The notes beneath the pieces were generated by a model. That model did not search any database and had not been told where the DNA came from. It worked only from the letters and a program-made list of their open reading frames with translations. From the NCBI GenBank assembly GCA_951394045.1, contig OX595985.1:3472001-3536000 (forward strand): DNA of 64,000 nt. Reading direction: 5' to 3'. Positions within the stretch are counted from its first letter, which is position 1. Every line of letters begins with the position of its first letter. Positions 18,279-29,400 of this stretch are shown here, piece by piece. A program made the position numbers and the translations under genes. Origin of the DNA: Nitzschia sp. DOCU1 (taxonomy: Eukaryota; Bacillariophyta; Bacillariophyceae; Bacillariales; Bacillariaceae).

Positions 18279-18898
18279 CTAGCCATCGTCTCCAGTGTCC
18301 TTGAAATCGATCGGCAAACCCGAGGCGGCATCGTAATGGCCTCTGAGGATGATAATAGTCAGAAGACAAAATTTCAATAAAAATAAGGGCGGGGTTAGCT
18401 TCACGAATCTTTATAACTAGAACGTTTTCAAGAGATCACTTACCATTCAAACCTCCCCCTGCGAGTGTACTGCAAGGAAAGCTTGGAACATTTGTTAGTC
18501 GACTAGTAAAATATTAAAGAAAACGGCACGACGTCTGCCAGCACCTGTTTTGCACAAAAGCCTCGGTCTGGTTCTATCGTGAGATGAAACGAGGCCTGTG
18601 ATAGCTTTACAAAAGATCCAAAACCATAGACGTCTCTTCAATAATATGAACAACAACTTACCTGCTTTGTTCCGTCTGAATCGTCCTGTAACGAATGATA
18701 GCCGCGCCAACAGCCTCGTCGGCCGCCGAGGAATTTTCATCAAATCCTGGCCTTGTGCAATTAGAACCGTTCTCCGCCGAAATGAGCTGCAATAACCAGA
18801 GAAGCGGCTAAAATAGGCTTCGATGAGTGGTTGATCCAATGCAACAAACCGCGGTAAGAAATACTTACTACAGCACTCGCAATCGTCGACGCCGTCAT
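18279..18898 (-). CDS. Four-exon small gene, function unknown
   Basis: Not visible as a single open frame; recovered from splice sites. Exons (minus): 18898-18869, 18786-18662, 18469-18444 and 18340-18279, with introns of 82, 192 and 103 bp. Three donors are GTAAGT and the acceptors end TTATTGCAG, CCTTGCAG and CTCAGAG. The frame closes exactly through all four exons to a TAG, 80 aa, beginning MTASTIASAV and ending with a Gly/Asp-rich tail (GHYDAASGLPIDFKDTG). Exon 3 is only 26 bases. No family recognised. The strength is three consecutive consensus donors plus phase agreement; the weakness is that no homologue could be checked. Confidence 0.55.
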
Positions 18899-19123
18899 TT
18901 TGGAGATGGGGCGAAATGACGATTCGCCACACAAAATACCACGTTCGTCGATCGTTGTGGGCCTCGATCTCTTTGATCCATAGCTCGGATTCGAATGATT
19001 CAAGCAACAAAGTTCATCCTTACATACAGCCAGACAATGAAATGACAAAAGTAGCCTCTCTACATTGAGTCTCCAGTAGCTACTGGAGTTACAAGTTGCA
19101 GGTGTGTTTTTGTGGCCGAAAAC

Positions 19124-19197
19124 TCCGCACCCATGTTCTACGGCGGCACGTGGAATTTGACGCGCGCTCAAAAATCCGCACCCATGTCTGGCTGTAG
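19124..19197 (-). repeat. Paired CATGGGTGCGGA motif, copy 2 (inverted)
   Basis: Core at 19124-19135 and the exact 25-base reverse complement of the 17325 unit at 19173-19197. It lies upstream of the eIF4H/eIF4B-like gene, so a regulatory role is possible. The rest of 18899-19608 shows no gene. Confidence 0.6.
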
Positions 19198-19608
19198 TAT
19201 GATCGTGCTTGGATTTTCGTCGTGCATCCGTGGCCTTCAAAATTCCATCGCGCGCCAAGCAAAATGTCAAGTCCATACGAGCCACCCGCTCTCTTTGGAT
19301 GTTTGACGTCGTGTTCAATCAACACTGTTTGTGGAAGAGGCATCATCATTAACCTTATTCCTCTACAATCTAGTAGAGTCAATATCAGCTTGCTGTCCGC
19401 AGTCTTGCATCTGAATTGTGGAATCGCCTCTCGAGAAACACTTGCGTTGTTATCGAGGCCTTGAACCGAAAGAGGCTTTCTACGAGAGAATCTCATCGAT
19501 CGCACTGTAGTAGTCCCTGACTTTGGGTTCCGCTTTCTTTCGTGTCGAAATTATTTCACGCGATAACTTATCTTTGGCTTACTGCTTTCGTATTGACAAA
19601 CTATTAAA

Positions 19609-20847
19609 ATGAAGAGCTGGGCGGATCACTGTTCTTCCGACGAAGAGTCGATTGACGATGTTGCTGAGGAATTTGAAGCCCAGAAACTAGAGGAAACGCC
19701 CCCGCCACCGGCAGATGTGGAAGTCGACGGGGCGGCAGCCGATCCAGTCGCAGGAGAAGAAGGTGAAGCTCCTGTGGCCCCTACTGAGCGAACTTATGAT
19801 TTTCCTGACAAGCCACCTTTTACGGCCTTTATCGGCAACCTGGCGTATTCATTGAAGGATCCTGAAGAACTCAAAGCCGAAGTGGCAAAGTGTGCTGCAG
19901 ATTTCTTGGGGCAAGAAATCAACATTTTGGGTGCACGGATTTCCTTTGGTCGGGACGGGAAGCACCGTGGATTCGGCTATTTGGAAGTAGAGACTTTGGA
20001 TCAGGTGTGTATATAATTGTTGCATTGTACCTCGAAGCGACTCGACATTCAGGTCACTAGCTCGGATGGGTGACATGTCAAAGAACACGTTTATCTCACT
20101 ATTGATCATTCCACCGTTATTGCTTGACAGCTCAAAGCGCTCATGGAGTTGAATGACAAAGAGGGTACCATTGCTGGACGCAAGGTGCAGATGGATACTG
20201 CCAATGGAAATTATAACAAGCGACGAGATGCGCACCAACGCCGAGGCCAGGGAGAGGGAAACGTGGATGGCTCCAAATTTCGCGGTGGTAAATACAACAG
20301 GAATCGCAATGAGGGTGGTGGCAAATCGGATGGCCCTCCGCCGGTTCGAACTACTCTCAAGTTGGCGCCGCGCACAAAGAAGGAAACTGACGAAGAGAAG
20401 CAGGCGCAAGGGACCTCGTCGAACATCTTTGGTGGAGCTAAGGCACGCGACGCACAGGCGTGGGAACAGAAACGTAAGCCGGACAAGGGAAACAATGGAA
20501 ACAGTCACCGCAAGGGCGAAAACGACCGGCGGCAGACGTCGCAAGGAGGACGTGGACGAGGTGATTGGCGCGGTGATGGGCGTGGTGCTGGACGTGCGGG
20601 CGGTCGAGGAGGAAGTGGCAACAGCGCTAGCGGCAGCAAGGGCGAGAATAACAGTGGAAACAATGGTGGTAAGCGAGGTCCTCGTCGCCAGGCTCAGCCT
20701 CAGAATAAAACATCTCCCGAGGAAAGGGCAGCAGCTGCTGCTGCCAAGGCAGCTACCGAGGCTGCGGCCGCGGCACCTGCTGCATCGCAGACCAAGGCTC
20801 CTCCTGCAAACAAGTTTGCGCTCTTGATGGACTCGGATTCAGAATAA
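19609..20847 (+). CDS. eIF4H/eIF4B-like RRM protein with RGG-rich tail
   Basis: Two exons, 19609-20004 and 20131-20847 (intron 126 bp), both full codons, 370 aa. It starts MKSWADHCSSDEES, an acidic W-containing N-terminus typical of eIF4B/4H-like factors. A single RRM follows with RNP2 FIGNLAY and RNP1 KHRGFGYLEV (about residues 67-150; the intron falls within it). The rest is a basic Gly/Arg/Asn-rich disordered region with RGG repeats, ending in an Ala-rich segment. By family it would stimulate the eIF4A helicase in cap-dependent initiation in the cytoplasm. A general RNA-binding role is the alternative. An antisense frame of about 230 codons overlaps but is a composition shadow. Confidence 0.8.
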
Positions 20848-21145
20848 GCAAATGGCATCAAATCACTGCCCAGTCTTTGATCCACAAACGGGGCTGCAAC
20901 TTTTCTCCAAACAGTATACAACATCTAATCGCAAAACAATCATCTAGTCACCCACCCACGAATCTCGAAAGGGTGCTATAATTAGTCCGAATACAATATC
21001 TCTAATCTAGTAGTATAAATTTTTCCTTGAAGGAAGATCCGACGTACCCCCGGTACCGTAAGCTGTCAATTCCGCAATACCATTTCTAGTAGAGAGGTCT
21101 ACATCGAATTACGGATATACAGTTTTTTGCTCGATGCGACGCATT

Positions 21146-23517
21146 CTACATAGCCGACGCCGCACGTCGTTTCATTTCTTCGTCTGCCTTGGATAACGTT
21201 GTCGTCTCAAGCCTTTCAATGCGCGAATTGCGAGCCACAAAGTCTGACGCACGGGCGGCATTACGCCAAAGAAAGATGCCGTTTCGAACTGCAGCATCGC
21301 GATGCTTCTCGGGAGGCCCAGCTGCCACAAATTCGGTCGGTTGTTCGGCTGACGGAACCAACGAAGCTACTTGGGAGGATACTTGTTTCTCTTTGAGTTC
21401 TGAAAGAAGCTTGGCATCATTGTCATAGCGCGCCTTGGCCTCTTTCCAGCTGAGCGCTTTTTTCGGATCGGTGCCACTTCCACCTTGCATGGTACCTCGG
21501 CAATTCTTGGCCCCGCAACGGCAGAGAAATCGATCCGCCTGCTTCGTATCAAAGTGATAGTCGTAGCACAGGAATTCCCCTGCCTTGATATCACGCAGTG
21601 CATAAATACCGTTGCGTTTGTACCCTCTCACGTTGATAGTGGTTACTTGACAATTTGGATCACAAGAGTGATTGATGAATCGGCTCATGTTGGCGAACTC
21701 CCGAGCATCGACATACCATCCACTGCCGAGACCCATGACATAGAAGTTGGGATCATTGGGGTGCTCCTTGCTCCATTCTATGAGACGTTTCTCCTTTTCG
21801 GCTTCGTTGATTACTTCCCCCACGTACTCTTGCACGAGCTTTCCTTTGGGGACATCCTCGAGCGTAACGAGACCCCAACCCTTGCCACTTTCGCGTTTCG
21901 GTTTGCACTTGACAAACTGGCGCTTCCCCAAGGCACGGTTGCCACACTTGTCGGCACCTAGCGCACAGTTGGAACTCTGGCCTTCCCCACAACATTCTAC
22001 GAGTGTCATGCGGTTGAAGCAGTCATCGCCACAAGTGCCAACGCACTGACATTGCTCTCCGGCAGGAGGGATCTTCTTGGGCCGATTGTTGGGATCGTAC
22101 TTCAGACCGTGGATATGCGTATAACTGGGTGGTTTGGAGTGTACCTCCGTTTTGACGTCTGCGGGGAGGCAAAAGGGGACACCGTTGGCAGCGGCAACGC
22201 CTACAAGAGCCACGCTAGTGAGGTCGGCCTCGTTTGAGATTTCGTTTTCTTCATCAATTTTGGCCAGAAAGTCCTTAAATGGCTGCTCCTGTGCGATCAT
22301 GCGATCACCTCGCAGTCCAGGAAAGAATGGATTGGACAAAGCCCCTCCTCGACCACCAGCCAGACCACTTAGCAGCCGCCGACGAACGCTTGTTTGTCCG
22401 CTCAGTTTTTGTATTGTTCGATCAATCTTATCCTCCACGGTGCTTTGTAGGGAAGTGGAAAGGTCTAGATCTGGAAGCTTTTGCGTCATGGAATGTTCCG
22501 GGCATAAAATGGCCAACTCATGAAATTTACTAGTTGGAGGCAAACAAGTCAAATGGTACGCCCAAGGACAATACAAGCAGCGCTAATGTTCAAATAGGAA
22601 ACACAGCAAGTTTGTTAGTCTGGAACAATGCAACACAACACAACACAACACAACACAACTCCAGCAAGTAATCTTACGTAGAGACGACTTTCTGTCTTGC
22701 ATTGATAAATGCTCGTTTGCTTTTTCTTGCCACGTTTCTTCTTTTTGCCGGCGGCTTCTTTCTTCTTGGCCTCTGCTGCTGCTTCCTTGTTGAGGGCATC
22801 TTCTTGAGTGCATGTCCAACAATGATGTGCCGGACACACAAAGGAAGGAACCGCAAAATTAGTGCTACTAATGGCACCCTCTTCGTCACTCCTCGGACTG
22901 ACATTGCGAGTAACCGGCTGTTCCATCATTTTGACAGGAACACTATTCAATGCTAGACAAGATTCATGAAAAAAGAGTCCACACTGATCCTTGCGGCAGC
23001 CGAAAACATCCACGTTATCTTTCCCGTACTCTTGACAAAAGGCACATGGATGCCGGGATTTACTACAATCTTTGCAGATCCAATCGTCCTCTGTAGGAAT
23101 CTGAGACAAGCCGGCACATGGATAATGAAAGACGCGGTGACAATCTCCGTCGCACAACAAGAATTTGTCGGCGCTGGGTTCCATCAAGCATTCTGCCTCT
23201 TTGCACTCGGCACAGACCCAGTTCATATCTTCGGCTTCGGTACTTTTCGCCTTTTTCTTTTTGTGTGCCCTGGATTCGGAGTTTTCCGTATTGCCATCCT
23301 GTAAGTTTTGCCTTTTCGAGTCCCGAGACTCGTCGTCGTCGTCGTCGTCGTCGTGGGAGGTGTCATTGTGGCTGCGCTTGCCTTGCCGCCGCCGTCGCGT
23401 CGACGGCAGCTGCGAGGTGTCATTGCCAATGCTAATCGACTTTTCTGGTGGAGGCTGCTCAAGCGCTTCGGTACATGCTGCTTCTGTAGTCATCTCAATG
23501 TCATCCTGAGGCGGCAT
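21146..23517 (-). CDS. PHD-finger and SET-domain histone lysine methyltransferase (NSD/ASH1/SETD2 type)
   Basis: Two exons, 23517-22678 and 22582-21146, intron 95 bp with a (ACAAC)n-type tract, 758 aa. In order: an acidic/basic disordered start with an Asp-run (coded by a GAC/GAT repeat near 23340); a PHD finger (WVCAECKEAEC...CDGDCHRVFHYPC...WICKDC); an extended PHD-like zinc region (PCAFCQEY...CGLFFHESC) finishing in exon 2 (YCPWAYHLTCLPP...CPEH); an AWS pre-SET (CQCVGTCGDDCFNRM...CGNRALGKRQ); SET with EYVGEVI, SRFINHSCDPNC and YDYHFD; and post-SET CRCGAKNCRG. The AWS-SET-postSET order is that of H3K36-type methyltransferases. Nuclear. It is divergent from the SbcCD-like gene, with a 463-bp shared upstream region. 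Confidence 0.92.
22631..22659. repeat. (CAACA)n microsatellite in the SET-gene intron
   Basis: About five uninterrupted 5-base units within the 95-bp intron, close to the donor site at 22677. Length variation here could affect splicing. Confidence 0.8.
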
Positions 23518-23980
23518 GGTGCTTCTTGTGAGTAACTCTAGAAATGGAGAGACACAAATGCAAAATCCACTGTCACTAGGATCATGACAACAATCCGATG
23601 ATAAAACGTGACAACGAGGGCCGAAGATCGCGTCATCCTGTTTTTCGAGTTTTGGGTGGTAGCATTTCGACCAGGGGTCAATTGTGGGGAACTCTAGAAA
23701 CGTTGCGAACAATTGACCCCTGAGTTCGACACGACCGGCGCGAAACCGTCAGTTAACGGATCTATGCGTTCCTCGCCTTTCTTTTGAATCGAATCAATCA
23801 ACCTGCGAAAGATCCAACACACACATACATACATTTCACGCCCATCCACCATGATACCTGCAATCTAGCTAGAGAGGTTTGTCTCCAGACCAGCTGAGAT
23901 AATCTTTCATTCTTTTATCTACTTGAAAGGCGGGTACATGCGAGAAGTGTTTGACTTTCGGTGTGACGACGACGAGCTCG
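23518..23980. promoter_or_regulatory. Shared upstream region of divergent SET and SbcCD-like genes
   Basis: 463 bp between two divergent starts. It contains a perfect 12-base inverted repeat, AGGGGTCAATTG (23673-23684) and CAATTGACCCCT (23710-23721), with a 25-base spacer: a possible hairpin or dimeric protein site placed nearer the SET gene. No TATA box was assigned. Confidence 0.45.
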
Positions 23981-26900
23981 ATGCTTCATCCAAGGACGTC
24001 CAACACCACAAAGATTCCAGCTATTCATACGACTACTCGTTGTCGTCGTCATCACGGCTCGATATTGGTCGCCGCGATCGTGATGCTTCTCTCTTCTAGT
24101 CGCGTTCAATGTAGCTGGGTCTCTCGTTCGCTTTTTCCGAAGCGTTCCCAGCAAGTGTACTCGCAAGTTCGACTCTTGGCAAGCTGGAAGGTGGGAGAGT
24201 CAGTCATTGTTAAAACCAACGACCTCTTGGAATACGGCGTCATTCAAGAAGTGCGGGGAGGAGGGTGGTACTCGGTACGCCTTGCTACGAATGAGTCGAT
24301 TATTAAATGTCGTACCACGCAATTGGGAAGTGTCAGTACATCGTCATCTGCTGTGACGACGAGGACGAGCTTGCCTCGCATGTTTTCGGCTCCCAATCCC
24401 GAGCGTCCCATGGTTCATCCCGACGCTGGAACGTCGCCTGAATTTCCGCCCCCGCCTCCCACAATATACGATCTGGACGCTGCTCTGTTGGACATGGCCA
24501 ATATTACCAATCCAAGAGACCAAGAGTTCCTAGAACAAATTCAACATCATTCTCAGTACGAAACGTGGGTCGTTTTTACGGATCTACATTGTTCATCGGC
24601 ATCATTGGAGACTTGTCTACAAGTACTTACTCGAGTTCATGAGTTGGCGGTCGAGCGAGATGCAGGAGTCTTGTTTTTGGGTGATTTTTGGCATCATCGT
24701 GGAACTTTGAGGGTGGATTGCTTGAATGCAGTCTTGAGACACTTCCAGGACTGGCAAGTCCCCATGGTCATGATTCCTGGCAATCACGATCAAGTATCCT
24801 TGAATGGGCATAGTCATAGCTTGACGCCCTTGGAAAATGCCTATCGAGTTGGCAATATTGCGGGGCCACTGATCTTTTCCCACCCTACCAAGTTCCGACA
24901 AGCATTATTCGTGCCGCATATTCGAGAAGTGGCCACCATGGAATCCGTGTTACAATCGTCCTTGGCACAAGCGGCATCGGCACTCTTTGTTCATGCTGAT
25001 GTTACGGGGGCATTGATGAATGATTTGATTGTGAGCTTGAATGGAATCCCACCGGCATCTTTTCCCGTGCACAAGCTCATTTACTCGGGTCACTTTCACA
25101 AGGCGCATACTGTCAAGGCTGGCGACAATATCCGCATTGAATATCTGGGCTCGCCCTATGAAACATCCTTGGCAGAAGCGCAACAGGCAAAAACGTTGGC
25201 GATATTAGACAAGAACTGGGAGTGTATCGAATATGTTCCCATGGATATCGGAAGGCGGCACTTTAAAGTGACTTCCTGGGATGAACTTTGCAATCTTCAT
25301 CTCCAAGAGCATGAGGAAGAGTCCTTGGCAATAGTACGATCAGGAGACCGCATCGTTGCCTCCATTCCTCGGTCAGAAATGGATTCCTTACCGTCAAAGG
25401 TAGAGTTTCATGTACGAGAATTACGAGAAGCAGGAGTCATGGTGGAGATTCGGGAAATCAAAACGTCTCCCGAACACGCTATGGGGAGTTCTTTGGTTGG
25501 CGGTGAGGCCGAAAAGCTGGAAGAAATGACACCAGAGTCCACGTGGCGACTGTACCTTGCGGAAGAATTGGGCCAACGCGAAACGCTCGACAAGGCAGCT
25601 GCCGAACGGTTGTTAGAAGCCGGTCTGGAGATTCTAAATGAATTGGAAGCTTCCGAGGAATCCCAGACGGCGAGGACGACCAAAGTTACCGACCTTGCAT
25701 TGGAAAAAGTTTCCGTGGAAGGTTTTGGCCCATTTCGCGACAAGGTGACTTATCCGTTGTTGAATCGAGGATTAGTTCTACTCAAGGGAACCAACAACGA
25801 TGTTGGATCGGATAGCAATGGAAGTGGGAAAACCTCGCTAGCAATGGCTGCTTTGTGGGCACTGACAGGGTCAATGGATCCTCGTCGTGCACTGGACGGG
25901 AAAGTGTCAGACGTTGTTCATGACGATTCCAAGGTACGCTTGGTGGTAGAATGTAGAATTGTATCATCATCTCTTCCGTCCTAGTTCTCAAATCTGCTTG
26001 CTCTCCCCAATACAGACAGCGCGTGTCACGCTTGACGGAACTTTGAACGGTCTTCCTTTTACTATTTCCCGAAGCAAAACGTTGTCCAAAACAAATCTCT
26101 TCTTTCAGTTGAACGGAGTGGAACTGACAACACAGTCGGCGAAAGAGACACAAGCGCTTATCGAGGAGCATTTGGGAGTGAGCGGGCCCGTTTTGTCGCG
26201 GACCATGTTCCATGGGCAACACGCCGTGAACGAGCTGCTGGAAGCCACAGATGCAAAGCTGAAAGAAGAGCTGTCCTTGTTGGTTCCATTGGGAATTTGG
26301 CAGGCGGCGGCTTCGCGATCGAGAGCGAAATCAAAAGAAGCAGGCAAGCGCATCGCAGAATACGAGGGGATGATTGCCATGCGAGCGCAGGATGTGGATC
26401 GGCTATCTCTGAAGAAAAACCAAGCTGAGGCTAACGTGCAGCAAATGCAAAATACTGTCGGATGCATGGAAGCTGAATTTGAGAAAGCGTCAGCATCAAT
26501 CAATGCGGAACCTGAAAATGACATCCAGGATCTACAGGTGTGGTTCAGCAATGCAAGTTCTGATGTCGTACGACTGGAAACGGAGTACAAGCAGATGCGG
26601 CTGCAGGCAGAAGCATCCTTGAAGCCACTGCGATCAAAATTTCAATCGGCGTCCAATGCATATGATGCTGCGATGAGGCTTGTCCAAGACGCAGAACTGT
26701 CTGTGTTTGGTGCCAGATTGAATCTAAACAATACAATGGAAGCGATTAAGAGCATGGAGCAAAAGTGGTCCATTGACATTAGTGCCGGGAATCTGACTGA
26801 CGTATCCGCACCAAATGCATGTCCAACATGTGGCCAACCGATTCATGGGGATGAAGGTGGCCACTCTCATGAAGATTTCGAGATAAAATTGATGAATGAG

Positions 26901-27884
26901 ATCAAGTGCACCGTTGCGAGGCGCGATGAGGCACAAGAAAAGCTCGATCTGGCCTTGATGACGTTTGAAGATCGACAGCAAGTCCTGAAAACTCGGAAGG
27001 ACGAGGTGGTGTCGATAGAGGCAGAAATCGAAAGTGCTGTGTTGTCGTGGGATAACCGGATCAGCGAACTTGAAAAGACCCTGGCGAGCACCAGTAATGA
27101 ACGCAATCGCATTTCCGAGACAATAGCATCCGCAGCTAGGCGTTCCCAGAAGCTGGCGAAGCACGAGATGGCGATTGCGAATATCAAAACTGAGAAGGCG
27201 TCTCTACAGCATGCACTGGGGAGCCTGTCAGACATTCTGGAGGAATTGGAAGACGTTGAGCGTCGAGTGAAAGAAATGTGCGACAAAATGGAGGAAGAGA
27301 CAATACGCGTGAGAACCATGAACGAGCTCGCAGAGCGATTCGGTCAGCGAGGGGTTCAAACATTTGTTCTTCAGAACATCGTAGAAGTCCTCCAAGCGTG
27401 TTCTCAAACATATTTGGATGACTTGAGCGACGGTGCGCAGAGGATTGAGCTATCCTTGGACGCAGGCGATCGAATATCTAGAACCGCCTTTGTACTCGGA
27501 GCAGATGGAACTTTGAAGGAACGACCGTTGGCGACATTGTCCGGTGGACAGTGGCGTAGATGCTCTCTCGCTGTGACTTTAGGCTTTGCAGAAATTGTGG
27601 CTCGCAAAGGAAAATTCCGACCATCCATGTGCGTTCTGGACGAGCCTTTGACCCATCTGGACCAATCTGGGCGCTCCAAGGTTGGTGATGTGATCCGAAA
27701 AATGCTACGACCGAGTTGTGCTGAGGCAGTCACAGGATTTGGCGTCAAAGGCATGTCGACAGTTGTCCTAATTCTTCAGGACCTTGCCGCTGAAGAGTTG
27801 GATGAAGCATTCGACCACATAGACGAAGTTGTGAAGGAAAACAGCGCCAGCATTGTCAAACTCGATGGGTTTCTTTCTGAGTAG
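23981..27884 (+). CDS. Single-chain SbcD/MRE11 nuclease - SbcC/RAD50 ATPase fusion
   Basis: Two exons, 23981-25933 and 26016-27884 (82-bp intron), both in phase, 1,273 aa. Residues about 1-60 hold a basic start and a hydrophobic core (ILVAAIVMLLSSSRVQCSW), resembling a diatom signal plus plastid transit sequence. A small Tudor-like stretch follows (VGESVIVKTNDLLEYGVIQEV). The calcineurin-type nuclease has TDLHC, GDFWHH, PGNHD, FVHAD and SGHFHKAH, all metal ligands. The ATPase has Walker A SNGSGKTS (about 25815), a Zn hook CPTCGQ (26819) between coiled coils, signature LSGGQ (27539) and Walker B VLDEP. MRE11 and RAD50 normally come from two genes; here they are one protein in nuclease-ATPase order. 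The ATPase half is short (about 640 aa), nearer phage gp46 or compact SbcC than nuclear RAD50. Role inferred: DNA end processing, perhaps in the plastid. Confidence 0.9.
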
Positions 27885-27945
27885 CAATTTGCGTAGCCAT
27901 GTTGTTCGAAGAAGAACTGGGCAAGCCATTCAATGCAATAAGAGC

Positions 27946-29400
27946 ATGGCATTCACGAAACGGGGCACTGTCGGCCGTGCTGGATTTCGAATGCTTGAGA
28001 TACACGATGTTTTCTTTCGTTTTGAACTGCCATTCTGGAAACAAGCAAAACAAGACGGAGCGGCATGTTTTCCCAAAACCTTTGCATCTCTCGACAAGAT
28101 CAAGAAAGAAAGCACCAGAAAAATGAAGAGAGAGCAACTCGTTGCGGCCATTGAAGCAGGGTACAATGAGCTGATTAAAATGTCGCAATACTACTTCAGT
28201 GCTCCCGTGATCTTCTTGGTTCTTCTACTTGGTATCGAGGGCCCCCATTTTGCACGAGCACTGCTACGACTGTTGGAACGATCACTGGTTCAAGAACCGA
28301 ATGGCGAACTGGCCACTGTGGTGGAACGAAACTGGACGCTACCAAATGACAAAACACAATTGGAACATGATTTCACGAGATTGATGGAATTAGACACGAG
28401 AGCAATCATCCACTGGCTGAGACAACATGGTCTTGCGAAGCCGAATGCCTTTTCTGAAATCCAGCGTCTCGCCCAAGAAGAATCATCAAACCGCAAGCTT
28501 CTGGATTTTCGCGTGGCATACCCAGCAATTTTTGTGACGCTCCACTCAACTTTTGGCTTGATGCCATCATCAAGCCGAATAGCAGAACAGTTACACGGCA
28601 TGCTACGACACCATCTAACTCCTCAAAGATTGACATCTGCTGATGAAACAATAACTCAGCGACAGGCTTATATGATGGATCTGGAATACCTAAACCGAAC
28701 AAAACGACGAGAGCAAGTGGAAGATCGGCTTGGGAAAGACCGACGACCCAGTGGAGGCTTCAAGCACGAGCGCAGCAAGGCCGAACAGCAACTGGCGGGT
28801 GAGCAAGTTTTCCAGTCCATGGACACGTATGATGAAAACAATTTAAGAAGGCACCTGACAAGTCAACAAATGGAGATGGTCACAGTGAAACGAGTCAGCA
28901 AGGAAGGAGTGCGACTGAAAGATGTAGCACGAGCGACAGAACTAAATGAATTGGGAAAAGCAAAGGCTGCAAAACGAGCCCTAAAAAACCGACCCGACAA
29001 AACAGTGGATGAGATCTTTGCTGAGGGTGATGGCGAGGATATTGAGAATGATCTCGAATGGGTTGGCTACGAACAACAAGTTCTTGATGCCCGTCGCAAG
29101 GAACTAGCAACCCTAGCTTTTTGGAGAGCACAGTCGCCGGGGACGCTCACCAGAGTGTACAAGGATGTTTTCCCTGATATTCAGGCACCCGATAAGACAA
29201 CAAAAGATGCAATCTGCAAGGCCATTGGAGCCTATCTAAAGTCAGAAGGTGGGGCAAGCCGGATCAACCTTCAGGCCGCCATTGGATTGGAGTCGAAGAA
29301 AGACAGTGGTACACATTTGCGGGTGGAAGCAACCACCGCATTCTTGCGCAACTCGATTGCTACTACCGCTGATACACACTATCTTGAGTACTGTGATTGA
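27946..29400 (+). CDS. Unrecognised 484-aa protein downstream of the SbcCD-like gene
   Basis: Single open frame; the ATG at 27946 was chosen because it is the first after the stop of the upstream gene (62 bp), though the frame itself is open into that gene and a further start at 27865 would overlap it. The protein is charged and helical, with one hydrophobic patch (YYFSAPVIFLVLLLGIEG). Around 28510-28610 the run YPAIFVTLHSTFGLMPSSSRIAEQLHG weakly recalls the C-terminal dimerisation segment of hAT transposases (P-S/T-S...E). No catalytic triad could be read and no TIR was found around it. It could be transposon-derived or a lineage-specific protein. Confidence 0.5.
   Translation: MAFTKRGTVGRAGFRMLEIHDVFFRFELPFWKQAKQDGAACFPKTFASLDKIKKESTRKMKREQLVAAIEAGYNELIKMSQYYFSAPVIFLVLLLGIEGPHFARALLRLLERSLVQEPNGELATVVERNWTLPNDKTQLEHDFTRLMELDTRAIIHWLRQHGLAKPNAFSEIQRLAQEESSNRKLLDFRVAYPAIFVTLHSTFGLMPSSSRIAEQLHGMLRHHLTPQRLTSADETITQRQAYMMDLEYLNRTKRREQVEDRLGKDRRPSGGFKHERSKAEQQLAGEQVFQSMDTYDENNLRRHLTSQQMEMVTVKRVSKEGVRLKDVARATELNELGKAKAAKRALKNRPDKTVDEIFAEGDGEDIENDLEWVGYEQQVLDARRKELATLAFWRAQSPGTLTRVYKDVFPDIQAPDKTTKDAICKAIGAYLKSEGGASRINLQAAIGLESKKDSGTHLRVEATTAFLRNSIATTADTHYLEYCD

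Noticed and set aside
19849..20544. 231-codon antisense frame over the eIF4H/eIF4B-like gene
   Set aside because: Shadow of the Gly/Arg-rich region; it crosses the intron of the real gene and has no domain.
27946..29400. hAT transposase call for the 484-aa protein
   Set aside because: Only a short stretch resembles the hAT dimerisation end; no DDE core, zinc finger or TIR found.
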